From assembly GCA_023451825.1 (NCBI GenBank), contig JAEXYA010000053.1, forward strand, positions 1 to 60,481: 60,481 bases of DNA, read 5' to 3'. Position numbers and translations under genes: made by a program. Source of the stretch: Pseudomonadota bacterium (GTDB lineage: Bacteria; Pseudomonadota; Alphaproteobacteria; Rhizobiales; Xanthobacteraceae). The notes under the pieces were generated by a model. The model did not search any database and was not told the origin of the DNA. It saw nothing but the letters and a program-made list of their open reading frames with translations. Positions 7,203 to 17,168 of this stretch are shown in pieces (the first letter of the stretch is position 1; each line of letters starts with the position of its first letter).

Positions 7203-9767
7203 TCACAAATTCCGCAATACGGTGGCGGGCTTCTGGGTCAGGGCTACCAGCGTACCCAGCAAGCCCAATCCCACTGTGACAATAAGCGCCGCCAGCACGA
7301 CACCGGCCGCGCTGCCGCTCTGCCACGCGAAACCAAGATTCATCAGCCGCGTGACGATCAGCCACGCGGCGATAGAGCCGGCAATGACGCCGAACACGGC
7401 AGTGGCAAGGCCGATCATCAGATATTCCAGCGCATAGGCGCCGAGCAGCCGCGCGCGGGTGGCACCAAGGGTTTTCAAGATGACGGCGTCATAGACGCGG
7501 TGACGATGACCGGCAGCGAGCGCACCGCCCAGCACGAGGATCGCCGACAGCAACGTCACCGCACTGGCGCCGCGAATCGCGAGAGTCAGATTGGTGACCA
7601 CCGCGCCGACCGTATCGAGTGCTTCGCGCACCCGGACCGTCGTCACCATCGGAAAGGCATCGGCCACCGCCTTGACCAGCGCAGCGTCCTGCGCGGGCGC
7701 GGCCTGCGGCTCGGTCAGCGTGGCGATATGCGTATGCGGCGCACCGCGGAACGCATTGGGGGAGAACACCAGGACGAAATTGATGCCGAGACTCTGCCAA
7801 TCGACGCTGCGCAGGCTGCCGATCTTTGCAGTCAGATCGCGGCCGAGCACATTGACGACCACTTCGTCGCCGAGTTTCAGGCCGAGGCCGTCTGCCAGCT
7901 TTTTCTCGAACGAGACCAGCGGCGGGCCGCTATAGCCCTTCGGCCACCACTCGCCTTCGACGACCTTGGAGCCACGTGGCACCTCATCGGTGTAGCTGAT
8001 GCCACGATCGCTCTGCAGCACCCATTCGGCATCGGTGGAAGGCTTGAGGTCTTCCGCCTTGACGCCGCGCGCGCCGACAATCCGGCCGCGCAGCATCGGC
8101 ACTTCCTCGACCGTGGATTGCGGCTGCTTTTCCTTGAGGAACGCACCGAAGCGCTCGGCTTCGGTGGAGGGAATGTCGATGAAATAGAAGGACGGCGCTT
8201 TTTCCGGCAGCGAGGCCATGAATTGCCGGCGCAGATTGCCATCGATCTGCGTGATCGTGACCAGCACCGTGAGGCCAAGGCCGAGCGACATCACCACCGA
8301 GGGCGTCAGCGCGCCCGGTCGATGGATATTGGCGATGGCGAGCCGCAGCATGGTCATGCGCGGGCGCGGCAGGTTTCGCGCGATGGCCATCAGCACCGCG
8401 GCGATTCCGCGTAACAGAACGAACACCACCACTGACGACAGCACAAAGATCGCAGCAATGCGCTTGTCGTAAGCAAGTCCGATCACGACGGCGATCAGCA
8501 CCGAGACCACGACCGCCATCCAGGCGATATAGCGCGCCTGCGGCCGCTTCGATTCGGTATGCGCGGCGTCGCGGAACAGCGCCGCCACCGGCACATCATG
8601 CACCCGCGCCAGCGGCCACAGGCCGAAAGCAAGCGCGGTGAGGAGTCCATAGAGCAATGACAGCGCTAAAGCACCGGGATGAAGCGCCGGCACGACGGGT
8701 AGCGGCAGCAGATTGCCCAGCAGGCCGACAATGGCGAAAGGCAGCGCGGCGCCGAGCGCGAGGCCGATCAGCGAACCGATAATGGCGAGCACCATCACCT
8801 GCGTCAGATACATGGCAAACACATCACGGCCGGTGGCGCCAAGCGCCTTCAGTGCGGCAATGACTTCGCGGCGACGGTCGATATGGCTTTTCACTGCATT
8901 GGCGACGCCGACACCACCGACCAACAGGGCGGCGAGGCCGACCAGGGTCAGGAATTGGGTAAAGCGCGTGATCGAGCGCTCGAGTTGCGGCGACGCATTG
9001 TCGCGCGAGCGAATTTCCCAACCGGCCTGTGGCAATTGGCTTCGGGCATCCTCGGTCAGCGCCTTGGCTGCGCGATCCCCGCCGTCCGGCAGGCGAACAC
9101 GATAGATCCAGCGCACCAGGCTGCCGGGCTGCAGCAATGCGGTCGCGCGCAGGGCATCTTCGCTGACCAGAAAGCGGGGTGCGAAACCGACGCCGCCGGC
9201 AAGCTTGTCCAGCTCGGAATCCACGACGCTGCGAATCTGGAAAGTCGCGCTACCGACGGTGACGCGGTCACCGAGTTTGAGGCCAAGGCGCGCCAGCAGT
9301 GTGGTGTCGGTCGCGGCGCCATAGGCACCATCGCGCTCGGCGAGGAGATCACCGACGGGCATATCCGGCGCCAGCTTCAAGCGACCAAGCAAGGGATAGG
9401 CGGCATCCACCGCCTTCATTTCCACCAGTGCGAGATTGCCGTCCGGTGCGCGAACCATGCCGCGCAGCGTTGCCGCAACAGAGACATCGCCGCGTTGGCG
9501 CAGGAAGGCGATTTCCTCTGGCTTGGCCTCACGCTGCATGAGCGAGAAAGCGGCATCGCCGCCGAGCAGCGTGCGGCCTTCGCGCGCAAGGCCATCGCTC
9601 AGGCTCGCAGCCACCGAGCCGACGCCGGCAATTGCGAGCACGCCGAGCGCGATACAGGCAATGAAAACATAGAAGCCGCTCAGGCCGCCGCGCATCTCGC
9701 GCAACGCATATCGCAGGGCCAGCGACGGGCCGCGCGTCGGCGCGGCGTTGTCGGTCATGACAGCCAT
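7203..9767 (-). CDS. ABC transporter permease, FtsX/MacB-type (YbbP-like)
   Basis: This protein of about 854 residues has an N-terminal helix, a large periplasmic domain, a block of helices (about 260-480), a second periplasmic domain and a C-terminal block of three helices: the duplicated FtsX-like layout of YbbP/LolCE-related permeases. Its start overlaps the stop of the ATPase gene upstream (TGATG), so translation is coupled. An esterase of the TesA type lies divergently beside the pair, exactly as ybbA-ybbP and tesA do in Escherichia coli. The complex probably moves a lipid or hydrophobic product across the inner membrane; the substrate is unknown. Confidence 0.88.
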   Translation of the reverse strand: MAVMTDNAAPTRGPSLALRYALREMRGGLSGFYVFIACIALGVLAIAGVGSVAASLSDGLAREGRTLLGGDAAFSLMQREAKPEEIAFLRQRGDVSVAATLRGMVRAPDGNLALVEMKAVDAAYPLLGRLKLAPDMPVGDLLAERDGAYGAATDTTLLARLGLKLGDRVTVGSATFQIRSVVDSELDKLAGGVGFAPRFLVSEDALRATALLQPGSLVRWIYRVRLPDGGDRAAKALTEDARSQLPQAGWEIRSRDNASPQLERSITRFTQFLTLVGLAALLVGGVGVANAVKSHIDRRREVIAALKALGATGRDVFAMYLTQVMVLAIIGSLIGLALGAALPFAIVGLLGNLLPLPVVPALHPGALALSLLYGLLTALAFGLWPLARVHDVPVAALFRDAAHTESKRPQARYIAWMAVVVSVLIAVVIGLAYDKRIAAIFVLSSVVVFVLLRGIAAVLMAIARNLPRPRMTMLRLAIANIHRPGALTPSVVMSLGLGLTVLVTITQIDGNLRRQFMASLPEKAPSFYFIDIPSTEAERFGAFLKEKQPQSTVEEVPMLRGRIVGARGVKAEDLKPSTDAEWVLQSDRGISYTDEVPRGSKVVEGEWWPKGYSGPPLVSFEKKLADGLGLKLGDEVVVNVLGRDLTAKIGSLRSVDWQSLGINFVLVFSPNAFRGAPHTHIATLTEPQAAPAQDAALVKAVADAFPMVTTVRVREALDTVGAVVTNLTLAIRGASAVTLLSAILVLGGALAAGHRHRVYDAVILKTLGATRARLLGAYALEYLMIGLATAVFGVIAGSIAAWLIVTRLMNLGFAWQSGSAAGVVLAALIVTVGLGLLGTLVALTQKPATVLRNL

Positions 9768-10477
9768 CAGGCCTTCTCGATATGGCCGGAGCGCAGGCGG
9801 ACCACGCGATCACAGCGCTCCGCTAGCGCGTTGTCGTGGGTCACCAGCACCAACGTCATGCCGCGTTCGGCATGTTGCGCGAACAGAAGATCGACGATCT
9901 GGCTGCCGGTGCTCTCGTCGAGATTGCCCGTCGGCTCGTCGGCGACGAGGATCGCCGGATCGGGCGCGAGTGCGCGGGCCAAAGCGACGCGCTGCTGCTC
10001 GCCGCCGGAGAGCTGGCGTGGATAATGATGCAGGCGGGCACCGAGACCGACGGCCTCGAGCTCCTTCGCCGCGCGCCCTTCCGGATCGGGATGGCCGGCA
10101 AGCTCCAGCGGCACGGCGACATTTTCCAGTGCCGTCATGGTCGGGATCAGATGGAAGGACTGGAACACGATGCCCACATGGCGACCGCGGAAGCGCGCCA
10201 ATCCGTCCTCGTCGAGATCATTGAAAGCGGTGCCATTGACCACCACCTGACCTGAATCAGGCCGCTCTAGCCCCGCCATGACCATCAGCAGCGTGGATTT
10301 ACCGGAGCCCGACGGGCCGATCAGCCCGATCGCTTCACCCGATCCGACGCGCAGGCTGATATCCTTGAGGATATGCACGCGCGCGGCACCGGCGCCGAGC
10401 GACAGGTTGAGGTTTGAGATGGAAATGGTGTCCGGCAGAGTGCCGGCCGAGGATGAGGTGTCGATGCGCGTGTCCAT
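9767..10477 (-). CDS. ABC transporter ATP-binding protein (YbbA-like)
   Basis: This ATPase of about 236 residues belongs to the MacB/LolD/YbbA group. Walker A is GPSGSGKST, the Q-loop is in GIVFQSFHLIPTMTALENV, the signature is LSGGEQQRVALARAL, Walker B is ILVADEPTGNLD and the switch His is in LVTHD. It pairs with the permease downstream through a one-base stop/start overlap. The start chosen, MDTRIDTSSSAG, gives the family length; longer in-frame starts run into the divergent esterase. Its ATG and the proposed esterase ATG share the same CATG on opposite strands. Confidence 0.9.
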   Translation of the reverse strand: MDTRIDTSSSAGTLPDTISISNLNLSLGAGAARVHILKDISLRVGSGEAIGLIGPSGSGKSTLLMVMAGLERPDSGQVVVNGTAFNDLDEDGLARFRGRHVGIVFQSFHLIPTMTALENVAVPLELAGHPDPEGRAAKELEAVGLGARLHHYPRQLSGGEQQRVALARALAPDPAILVADEPTGNLDESTGSQIVDLLFAQHAERGMTLVLVTHDNALAERCDRVVRLRSGHIEKA

Positions 10478-11162
10478 GTCGGTGTCATATGGTCCTTCAT
10501 TCGCGGCGGTCGAGGGGTGGCTTGGCAGGTTTGTGTGCCTGTTTGTTGCTGGATGGCTCGTCATGTTGCCGCAGGTGCCGGCTTTTGCGCAGACTCCGGT
10601 CAAGCTGGTGGTGCTCGGGGACTCGCTGAGCGCCGGCTACAATCTGCCAGCCGCGGCTGCTTTTCCAGTCCGTCTGCAGAAGGCGCTGAAGGACAAGGGC
10701 ATCGCCGTCGAGATCGCCAATGCCGGTGTATCCGGTGATACCACCTCTGGCGGGCTCGGCCGCCTCGACTGGTCGGTGCCTGACGGCACCCAGGGCGTGA
10801 TCCTCGAGCTCGGCGCCAATGACGCACTCCGCGGCGTCGATCCAAAGATCCCCCGCGAGGCGCTCACGGAGATCATCAAGCGGCTGCAGGCCCGCGGCAT
10901 CAAGGTCCTGCTGTGCGGCATGCTGGCACCGCCGAATTACGGCAAGGACTATGCGGACAAGTTCAACGCGATCTATCCGGACCTCGCTAAACAGTTCGAC
11001 GTTCCCTTGTATCCGTTCTTCCTCGACGGCGTCGCCGGCGAGGGCAACAAACTCAACCAGGCGGATGGCATGCATCCGACGGCCGAGGGCGTCGATGTCG
11101 TGGTGAACAAGATCTTACCAACAGTGGAAGCTTTCGTGGCAGCGCTTGCGCCGAAGAACTGA
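10476..11162 (+). CDS. tesA: SGNH/GDSL arylesterase (TesA-like)
   Basis: This protein of about 228 residues has an N-terminal hydrophobic segment ending QVPAFA, a likely signal peptide. The SGNH hydrolase blocks follow: GDSLSAGYNL with the catalytic Ser, a Gly in the second block, GANDALRGV with Asn, and DGMHPTAEGVD with the Asp-x-x-His pair. TesA enzymes are periplasmic multifunctional esterases, acyl-CoA thioesterases and lysophospholipases. It is divergent from the ybbA-ybbP-like pair, the same neighbourhood as in E. coli, which strengthens both calls. The start is uncertain: ATG at 10464 or 10476, or GTG at 10482. Confidence 0.88.
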   Translation: MSVSYGPSFAAVEGWLGRFVCLFVAGWLVMLPQVPAFAQTPVKLVVLGDSLSAGYNLPAAAAFPVRLQKALKDKGIAVEIANAGVSGDTTSGGLGRLDWSVPDGTQGVILELGANDALRGVDPKIPREALTEIIKRLQARGIKVLLCGMLAPPNYGKDYADKFNAIYPDLAKQFDVPLYPFFLDGVAGEGNKLNQADGMHPTAEGVDVVVNKILPTVEAFVAALAPKN

Positions 11163-11314
11163 GCAACTGACATCGGCGCATTCACGCCTTGCGTGACGCT
11201 GCCGAGTTATTCGGAACTTGACGCTGCGATGACACGCTTTGCTTCGCAGAGTCACATAACTCGGATAGGTTTTAGACATCGGTGATTCGTTGCTCTTGAC
11301 GGCTCACCGGCTCG

Positions 11315-11405
11315 TTTGTCGGGCATGATTTTCGCCGAGCGGTGCGGTCGTGCGTCAGCACACACAGGCACCAGCACCTTTCGGCGAAAATCGCGCCCCG
11401 ACAAA
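11315..11405. promoter_or_regulatory. Long imperfect inverted repeat just before thpR
   Basis: The arms at 11315-11338 and 11381-11405 are complementary through TTTGTCGGG/CCCCGACAAA and ATTTTCGCCGA/TCGGCGAAAAT. An inner pair GGTGC/GCACC closes the loop region. The right arm ends one base before the AAGGAG ribosome site of thpR. It could be a leader hairpin, a terminator for tesA or a small MITE; the sequence does not decide. Confidence 0.55.
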
Positions 11406-11417
11406 AAGGAGCTGCCT

Positions 11418-11969
11418 ATGCCGCGTCTATTCGCCGGACTGGAAATCCCAGTCGAGATCGGCCAGCGATTGGCCAATTTACGTGGCGGCCTGCCGGGCGC
11501 GCGCTGGATCGATCCAGAAAACTATCACGTCACGCTTCGCTTCATGGGCGACATCGACGGCATTTCCGCGAACGAAATCGCTTATCTGATGGCACGTGTG
11601 GAGCGCAGACCCTTCAAGGTCGAGATTCGCGGCCTCACCAGTTTTGGCGGCAACAAGCCGCGTGCGATCGTGGCCTCCGTGGAGCCGAGCAAGCCGCTGC
11701 TGGAATTGCAGGCCGAGCTGGAGCGCTTGTGCCGTCGCTGCGGCCTGGGCCCCGATCCCCGCAAATTCACGCCGCATGTGACGCTGGCGCGGCTGCGCGA
11801 TGCGTCGAGCTGGGATGTGGCGGATTATTTGTCGGTACGCGGGTATTTCCCGACGCAGACGTTTACGGCAGAGCAGTTCGTGCTGTTCTCCTCGCGGGCA
11901 TCCACCGGTGGTGGACCGTATCTGGTGGAGAATGCGTATGAGCTGGGCGCGCGAGTTCGGGCGGCATAG
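11418..11969 (+). CDS. thpR: RNA 2',3'-cyclic phosphodiesterase ThpR
   Basis: This 183-residue member of the 2H phosphoesterase superfamily carries both catalytic motifs, HVTLRFMGD near residue 39 and HVTLARL near 125. The family (LigT/ThpR) opens 2',3'-cyclic phosphates on RNA ends to 2'-phosphates; the cellular role is unclear. The ATG at 11418 has a good ribosome site (AAGGAG, 11406-11411) and the family N-terminus MPRLFAGLEIP. A start at 11316 would read through the inverted repeat and is rejected. Confidence 0.93.
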   Translation: MPRLFAGLEIPVEIGQRLANLRGGLPGARWIDPENYHVTLRFMGDIDGISANEIAYLMARVERRPFKVEIRGLTSFGGNKPRAIVASVEPSKPLLELQAELERLCRRCGLGPDPRKFTPHVTLARLRDASSWDVADYLSVRGYFPTQTFTAEQFVLFSSRASTGGGPYLVENAYELGARVRAA

Positions 11970-11995
11970 CTCGTTGCTTACGAAGGCGCTCTGAC

Positions 11996-12189
11996 TTCCC
12001 TCCCCCAAGCACAGCGAAGCTGTGCGCCGTGGGGAGGGTGGCCGGCCCTGTTGGGCCGGTCGGGTGGGGCTCTCCCCACGTGACGTCGGAGTTTGGCGCA
12101 AGCACCCCACCCGTCACGACGCTCGCTGAACGCTTGCGATCGTGCCACCCTCCCCGCTGCGCGGCTGCGCCGCTTGGGGGAGGGAGAAG
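11996..12189. repeat. Palindromic intergenic repeat, family A (copy 2)
   Basis: CTTCCCTCCCCCAAG at the left end pairs with CTTGGGGGAGGGAGAAG at the right. Inside are complementary CACAGCGAAGCTGTG, GGCCGGCC...GGCCGGTC and GGTGGGG/CCCCACCC blocks. It resembles the copy at 5328. It fills the gap between thpR and zapE. Confidence 0.75.
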
Positions 12190-12257
12190 ACCGCGCATCG
12201 CTGCCTCCCCCAAATCCCGTCTTGCATTTTCCCCTCGCATGGGGCCGTTAGGCGCCC

Positions 12258-13442
12258 ATGCCCGCCCAGACATCCTTCCGCGAACAGTACAAATCCCTCG
12301 TCTCCGCCGGTACCATCGAGGCCGATCCGGCGCAGGCTGACGCCGTCGAGGCCATCGCGGCGCTCGACGCCAAGCTCGCGACCTACGAGCCGCCGCGCAA
12401 AAAGGGATTTTTTGGACGCCTGTTCGGCGGCGACAAGGATGCGCAGCCGCCGAAGGGGCTTTACGTTCATGGCGAGGTCGGCCGCGGCAAGACCATGCTC
12501 ATGGACCTGTTTTTCGAAAGCAGCTCGGTCCAGCACAAGCGCCGCGCGCATTTCCATGAATTCATGGCGGATGCCCATGAGCGCATCTACGATTTCCGCC
12601 AGAAGATGGCGAGCGGCGCAATCCCGGACAACAGCGACGTCATCACGCTGACGGCGAACTCGATCTTCGAGGAAGCCTGGCTGCTGTGCTTCGACGAATT
12701 TCACGTCACCGACATTGCGGATGCGATGATCCTCGGCCGCCTGTTCGCCCGGCTGTTCGAACTCGGCACGGTGGTGTTCGCGACATCCAATGTGGAGCCG
12801 GTGAACCTCTACAGAGGCGGCCTCAACCGTGCGCTGTTCCTGCCTTTCATCAAGCAGATCGAAGACCACATGGACGTGCGAAAGCTCGATTCGCGCACCG
12901 ATTTCCGCATGGAAAAGCTGGTCGGCGTGAAGAGCTGGCTGGTGCCGGATGACGCCGCCGCCAAGGCTGCGCTCGACGCCGCTTTTACGAAGCTCACCGG
13001 CGGCGCGGCGGGCAAGTCGCGCGAACTCGCTGTGAAGGGCCGCAAGCTGCATGTGCCGTTCGAGGCCCAAGGCGTCGCACGCTTCACCTTCAACGATCTT
13101 TGCGAAAAGCCGCTCGGTGCGAGCGACTATCTCAAGCTCGCACATGAATATCACACGCTGTTCATCGAACACGTGCCGGCGATGACCGAAGCCAACCGTA
13201 ACGCGGCCAAGCGCTTTATCTCGCTGATCGATACGCTTTACGACAACGGTGTGAAGCTGATGGCGACCGCTGCTGCCGAGCCGCCGGATCTCTATTCAGC
13301 GGATCAGGGCACGGAAAAGTTCGAATTCGTCCGCACGGCGTCGCGCCTGTTCGAGATGGGGTCGGAGACTTACTTGGCGCTACCTCATGGACGCAGCGAT
13401 TCAACGGCAAGCGGCGCAACGACGGGATTGGTGGAAACGTAA
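12258..13442 (+). CDS. zapE: Cell division protein ZapE (AFG1-like ATPase)
   Basis: This 394-residue AFG1/LACE1 family ATPase has Walker A GEVGRGKTMLMD at about residues 74-85, Walker B LLCFDEFHVTD, and the sensor ATSNVEP. In proteobacteria ZapE associates with the Z-ring during constriction; the mitochondrial relatives handle respiratory-chain proteins. It lies directly upstream of mdh, an arrangement common in Rhizobiales, but a palindromic repeat in the 296-base gap argues against simple cotranscription. Confidence 0.92.
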   Translation: MPAQTSFREQYKSLVSAGTIEADPAQADAVEAIAALDAKLATYEPPRKKGFFGRLFGGDKDAQPPKGLYVHGEVGRGKTMLMDLFFESSSVQHKRRAHFHEFMADAHERIYDFRQKMASGAIPDNSDVITLTANSIFEEAWLLCFDEFHVTDIADAMILGRLFARLFELGTVVFATSNVEPVNLYRGGLNRALFLPFIKQIEDHMDVRKLDSRTDFRMEKLVGVKSWLVPDDAAAKAALDAAFTKLTGGAAGKSRELAVKGRKLHVPFEAQGVARFTFNDLCEKPLGASDYLKLAHEYHTLFIEHVPAMTEANRNAAKRFISLIDTLYDNGVKLMATAAAEPPDLYSADQGTEKFEFVRTASRLFEMGSETYLALPHGRSDSTASGATTGLVET

Positions 13443-13449
13443 ACTCCCT

Positions 13450-13570
13450 GTCATCCCGGCGAACGCCGGGATCCATCACCTCCGAGGTCGTGACGACACG
13501 CAAGCGGAGAAGCTTGTATACCACCACGGTTACGGCGGTTATGGGTCCCGGCTTTTCGCCGGGACGACAT
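13450..13570. repeat. Palindromic intergenic repeat, CATCCCGGCGAACGCCGGGAT type
   Basis: Two stem-loops face each other: CCCGGCGAACGCCGGG at 13455-13471 and GTCCCGGCTTTTCGCCGGGAC at about 13546-13565. The outer ends GTCATCC and GGACGACAT are also partly complementary. Elements of this sequence are dispersed in many rhizobial genomes. It sits between zapE and mdh. Confidence 0.7.
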
Positions 13571-13738
13571 ACTGAGTTTAGTCTCGCTCCAAACTCACCA
13601 TCCCTGATCCTGCATCCTCGCCCCCTCGCCCGACAAATGGGCATACGCTCCCTTGAACGGGTTGCACGAAAGCGATAACCAGCCTTCGGCATTTACTGCT
13701 CCCTCCTCCACCCCTGCGGGTTCAAAGGATATTTTCTC

Positions 13739-14704
13739 ATGGCGCGTAATAAGATCGCACTGATTGGCTCGGGTCAGATCGGCGGAACGCTGGCTCACCT
13801 GGTTGGTCTCAAGGAACTCGGCGACGTGGTGATGTTTGACATCGCCGAAGGCATCCCGCAGGGCAAATCGCTCGATCTCGCGCAGTCGTCGCCGGTTGAC
13901 GGCTTCGACGCGAAGCTCTCGGGCGCCAATTCCTACGAAGCGATCGAAGGCGCCGATGTCATCATCGTCACCGCCGGCGTGCCGCGTAAGCCCGGCATGA
14001 GCCGCGACGACCTGCTCTCGATCAACCTCAAGGTGATGGAGCAGGTGGGCGCAGGCATCAAGAAGTATGCCCCGAACGCATTCGTGATCTGCATCACCAA
14101 CCCGCTCGATGCCATGGTCTGGGCACTGCAGAAGGCCTGCGGTCTTCCGGCGAACAAGGTGGTCGGCATGGCTGGCGTGCTGGACTCCGCGCGCTTCCGC
14201 TACTTCCTGGCCGATGAATTTAACGTGTCGGTCGAAGACGTCACCGCCTTCGTGCTCGGCGGCCACGGCGACACCATGGTGCCGCTGGTCAAGTATTCCA
14301 CCGTCGCCGGCATCCCGCTGCCCGACCTCGTGAAGATGGGCTGGACCTCGCAGGCCCGCATCGACGAGATCGTCGACCGCACCCGCAATGGCGGCGCCGA
14401 AATCGTCAACCTGCTCAAGACCGGCTCGGCTTTCTATGCGCCGGCCGCTTCGGCGATCGCGATGGCCGAGAGCTATCTCAAGGACAAGAAGCGCGTGCTG
14501 CCCTGCGCCGTTCACCTCAACGGTGAATATGGCGTCAAGGACATGTATGTCGGCGTTCCCGTCGTGATCGGTGCCAAGGGCGTCGAGCGCGTCGTCGAGA
14601 TCGAACTCGCCGGCAAGGACAAGGAAGGCTTCGACAAGTCGGTCGCTTCGGTGGTCGGCCTGATGGACGCCTGCAAGAAGATCGCACCCGATCTGCTCGG
14701 CTAA
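13739..14704 (+). CDS. mdh: Malate dehydrogenase
   Basis: This 321-residue protein is the lactate-dehydrogenase-like type of NAD-dependent malate dehydrogenase used in the TCA cycle of Alphaproteobacteria. The NAD-binding GSGQIGG is at residues 10-16. Substrate Args are in GVPRKPGMSRDDLL, the Asp/Arg in NPLDAMVW and DSARFRYFLA, and the catalytic His in LGGHGDTMVP. It is the first gene of the mdh-sucCD group. A strong terminator immediately follows it, so mdh can be expressed alone. Confidence 0.97.
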   Translation: MARNKIALIGSGQIGGTLAHLVGLKELGDVVMFDIAEGIPQGKSLDLAQSSPVDGFDAKLSGANSYEAIEGADVIIVTAGVPRKPGMSRDDLLSINLKVMEQVGAGIKKYAPNAFVICITNPLDAMVWALQKACGLPANKVVGMAGVLDSARFRYFLADEFNVSVEDVTAFVLGGHGDTMVPLVKYSTVAGIPLPDLVKMGWTSQARIDEIVDRTRNGGAEIVNLLKTGSAFYAPAASAIAMAESYLKDKKRVLPCAVHLNGEYGVKDMYVGVPVVIGAKGVERVVEIELAGKDKEGFDKSVASVVGLMDACKKIAPDLLG

Positions 14705-14720
14705 AAATCTGACTGAACTG

Positions 14721-14753
14721 AACCGGCACCCCTGGGGTGCCGGTTTTGCATTT
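14721..14753 (+). terminator. Intrinsic terminator after mdh
   Basis: AACCGGCACCCC and GGGGTGCCGGTT form a near-perfect GC hairpin at 14721-14745. TTGCATTT follows. It separates mdh from sucC. Confidence 0.85.
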
Positions 14754-14824
14754 GACGATGTTGGCAAACACTGCGACGAACCCACCAGCCAATTTCGTCC
14801 GTCACACGGAATTACCGCCACTCT

Positions 14825-14850
14825 TTGACATGCCGACTACGTGGTATACG
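14825..14850 (+). promoter_or_regulatory. Possible sucC promoter
   Basis: A perfect -35-like TTGACA lies at 14825-14830. TATACG follows at 14845-14850 with a short 14-base spacer; no better -10 is seen at 16-18 bases. Being 60-90 bases before sucC and just past the mdh terminator, a promoter is expected here, but these boxes are only a suggestion. Confidence 0.3.
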
Positions 14851-14912
14851 GTATGCCAATTGAGAAAACGGCGTGAATTCCAATTTCACCATCGGGGGTT
14901 CGGGAGCATCTT

Positions 14913-16109
<1,197 letters not shown>

Positions 16110-16113
16110 GCCA

Positions 16114-17001
16114 ATGTCAGTCTTGATCGACAAGAACACCAAGGTCATCACCCAGGGTTTTACTGGCAAGAACGGCACCTTCCATTCGGAACAGGCGATC
16201 GCTTACGGCACCAAGGTTGTCGGCGGCACCTCGCCGGGCAAGGGCGGCTCGACCCATATCGGCTTGCCCGTGTTCGACACCGTGGCGGAAGCCCGCGACA
16301 AGACCGGCGCCGACGCATCGGTGATCTACGTCCCGCCGCCGGGCGCAGCCGACGCGATCTGCGAAGCCATCGATGCGGAAATCCCGCTGATCGTCTGCAT
16401 CACCGAGGGCATTCCGGTGCTCGACATGGTGCGCGTGAAGCGTTCGCTGATCGGCTCCAAGTCGCGCCTGATCGGGCCGAACTGTCCGGGCGTCGTCACC
16501 GCCGGTGAATCGAAGATCGGCATCATGCCGGCCAATATCTTCAAGCCCGGCAAGGTCGGCATCCTGTCGCGCTCCGGCACGCTGACCTATGAAGCCGTGT
16601 TCCAGACCACCCAGGCAGGTCTCGGCCAGACTTCGGCGGTCGGCATCGGCGGCGACCCGGTCAAGGGCACCGAATTCATCGACGTGCTCGAGATGTTCCT
16701 GGCCGACGACAAGACCGAGTCGATCATCATGATCGGCGAGATCGGTGGTTCGGCGGAAGAGGACGCGGCGCAGTTCATCAAGGACGAAGCCAAGCGCGGC
16801 CGCAAGAAGCCGATGGTCGGCTTCATCGGCGGCGTCACCGCACCTCCCGGCCGCCGCATGGGCCATGCCGGCGCCATCGTGTCGGGCGGCAAGGGCGATG
16901 CCCAGTCGAAGATCGCAGCCATGGAAGCCGCCGGCATCCGCGTCTCGCCATCGCCGGCCCGCCTCGGCACCACGCTGGTGGACGTGCTCGCGGGCAAGTA
17001 A
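16114..17001 (+). CDS. sucD: Succinyl-CoA ligase (ADP-forming) subunit alpha
   Basis: This 295-residue SucD has an N-terminal CoA-binding Rossmann domain (VITQGFTGKNGTFHSEQAIAYG). The phosphorylated His lies in GHAGAIVSGGKGDAQSKI near residue 251. The gene begins four bases after sucC and ends at a strong terminator. In many Rhizobiales sucA follows directly; here 5.6 kb of other genes intervene. Confidence 0.98.
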   Translation: MSVLIDKNTKVITQGFTGKNGTFHSEQAIAYGTKVVGGTSPGKGGSTHIGLPVFDTVAEARDKTGADASVIYVPPPGAADAICEAIDAEIPLIVCITEGIPVLDMVRVKRSLIGSKSRLIGPNCPGVVTAGESKIGIMPANIFKPGKVGILSRSGTLTYEAVFQTTQAGLGQTSAVGIGGDPVKGTEFIDVLEMFLADDKTESIIMIGEIGGSAEEDAAQFIKDEAKRGRKKPMVGFIGGVTAPPGRRMGHAGAIVSGGKGDAQSKIAAMEAAGIRVSPSPARLGTTLVDVLAGK

Positions 17002-17026
17002 GCCGCGGAGTATCGGACTGAATAAG

Positions 17027-17060
17027 AAAGGCCCGCTCGTGAGAGCGGGCCTTTTGGTTT
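17027..17060 (+). terminator. Intrinsic terminator after sucD
   Basis: AAAGGCCCGCTC (17027-17038) pairs perfectly with GAGCGGGCCTTT (17043-17054) around GTGA. A T-rich tail follows. It closes the sucCD transcript. Confidence 0.9.
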
Positions 17061-17168
17061 AACAAATCCGTCTCAGCGGTGATCTATCGACGACCGAAAA
17101 ATACGATTGTTGGCTTGAGTATTGCCCATCAGAGCCCACTACGAAGACTTAAGTGCAAACAACCATCG

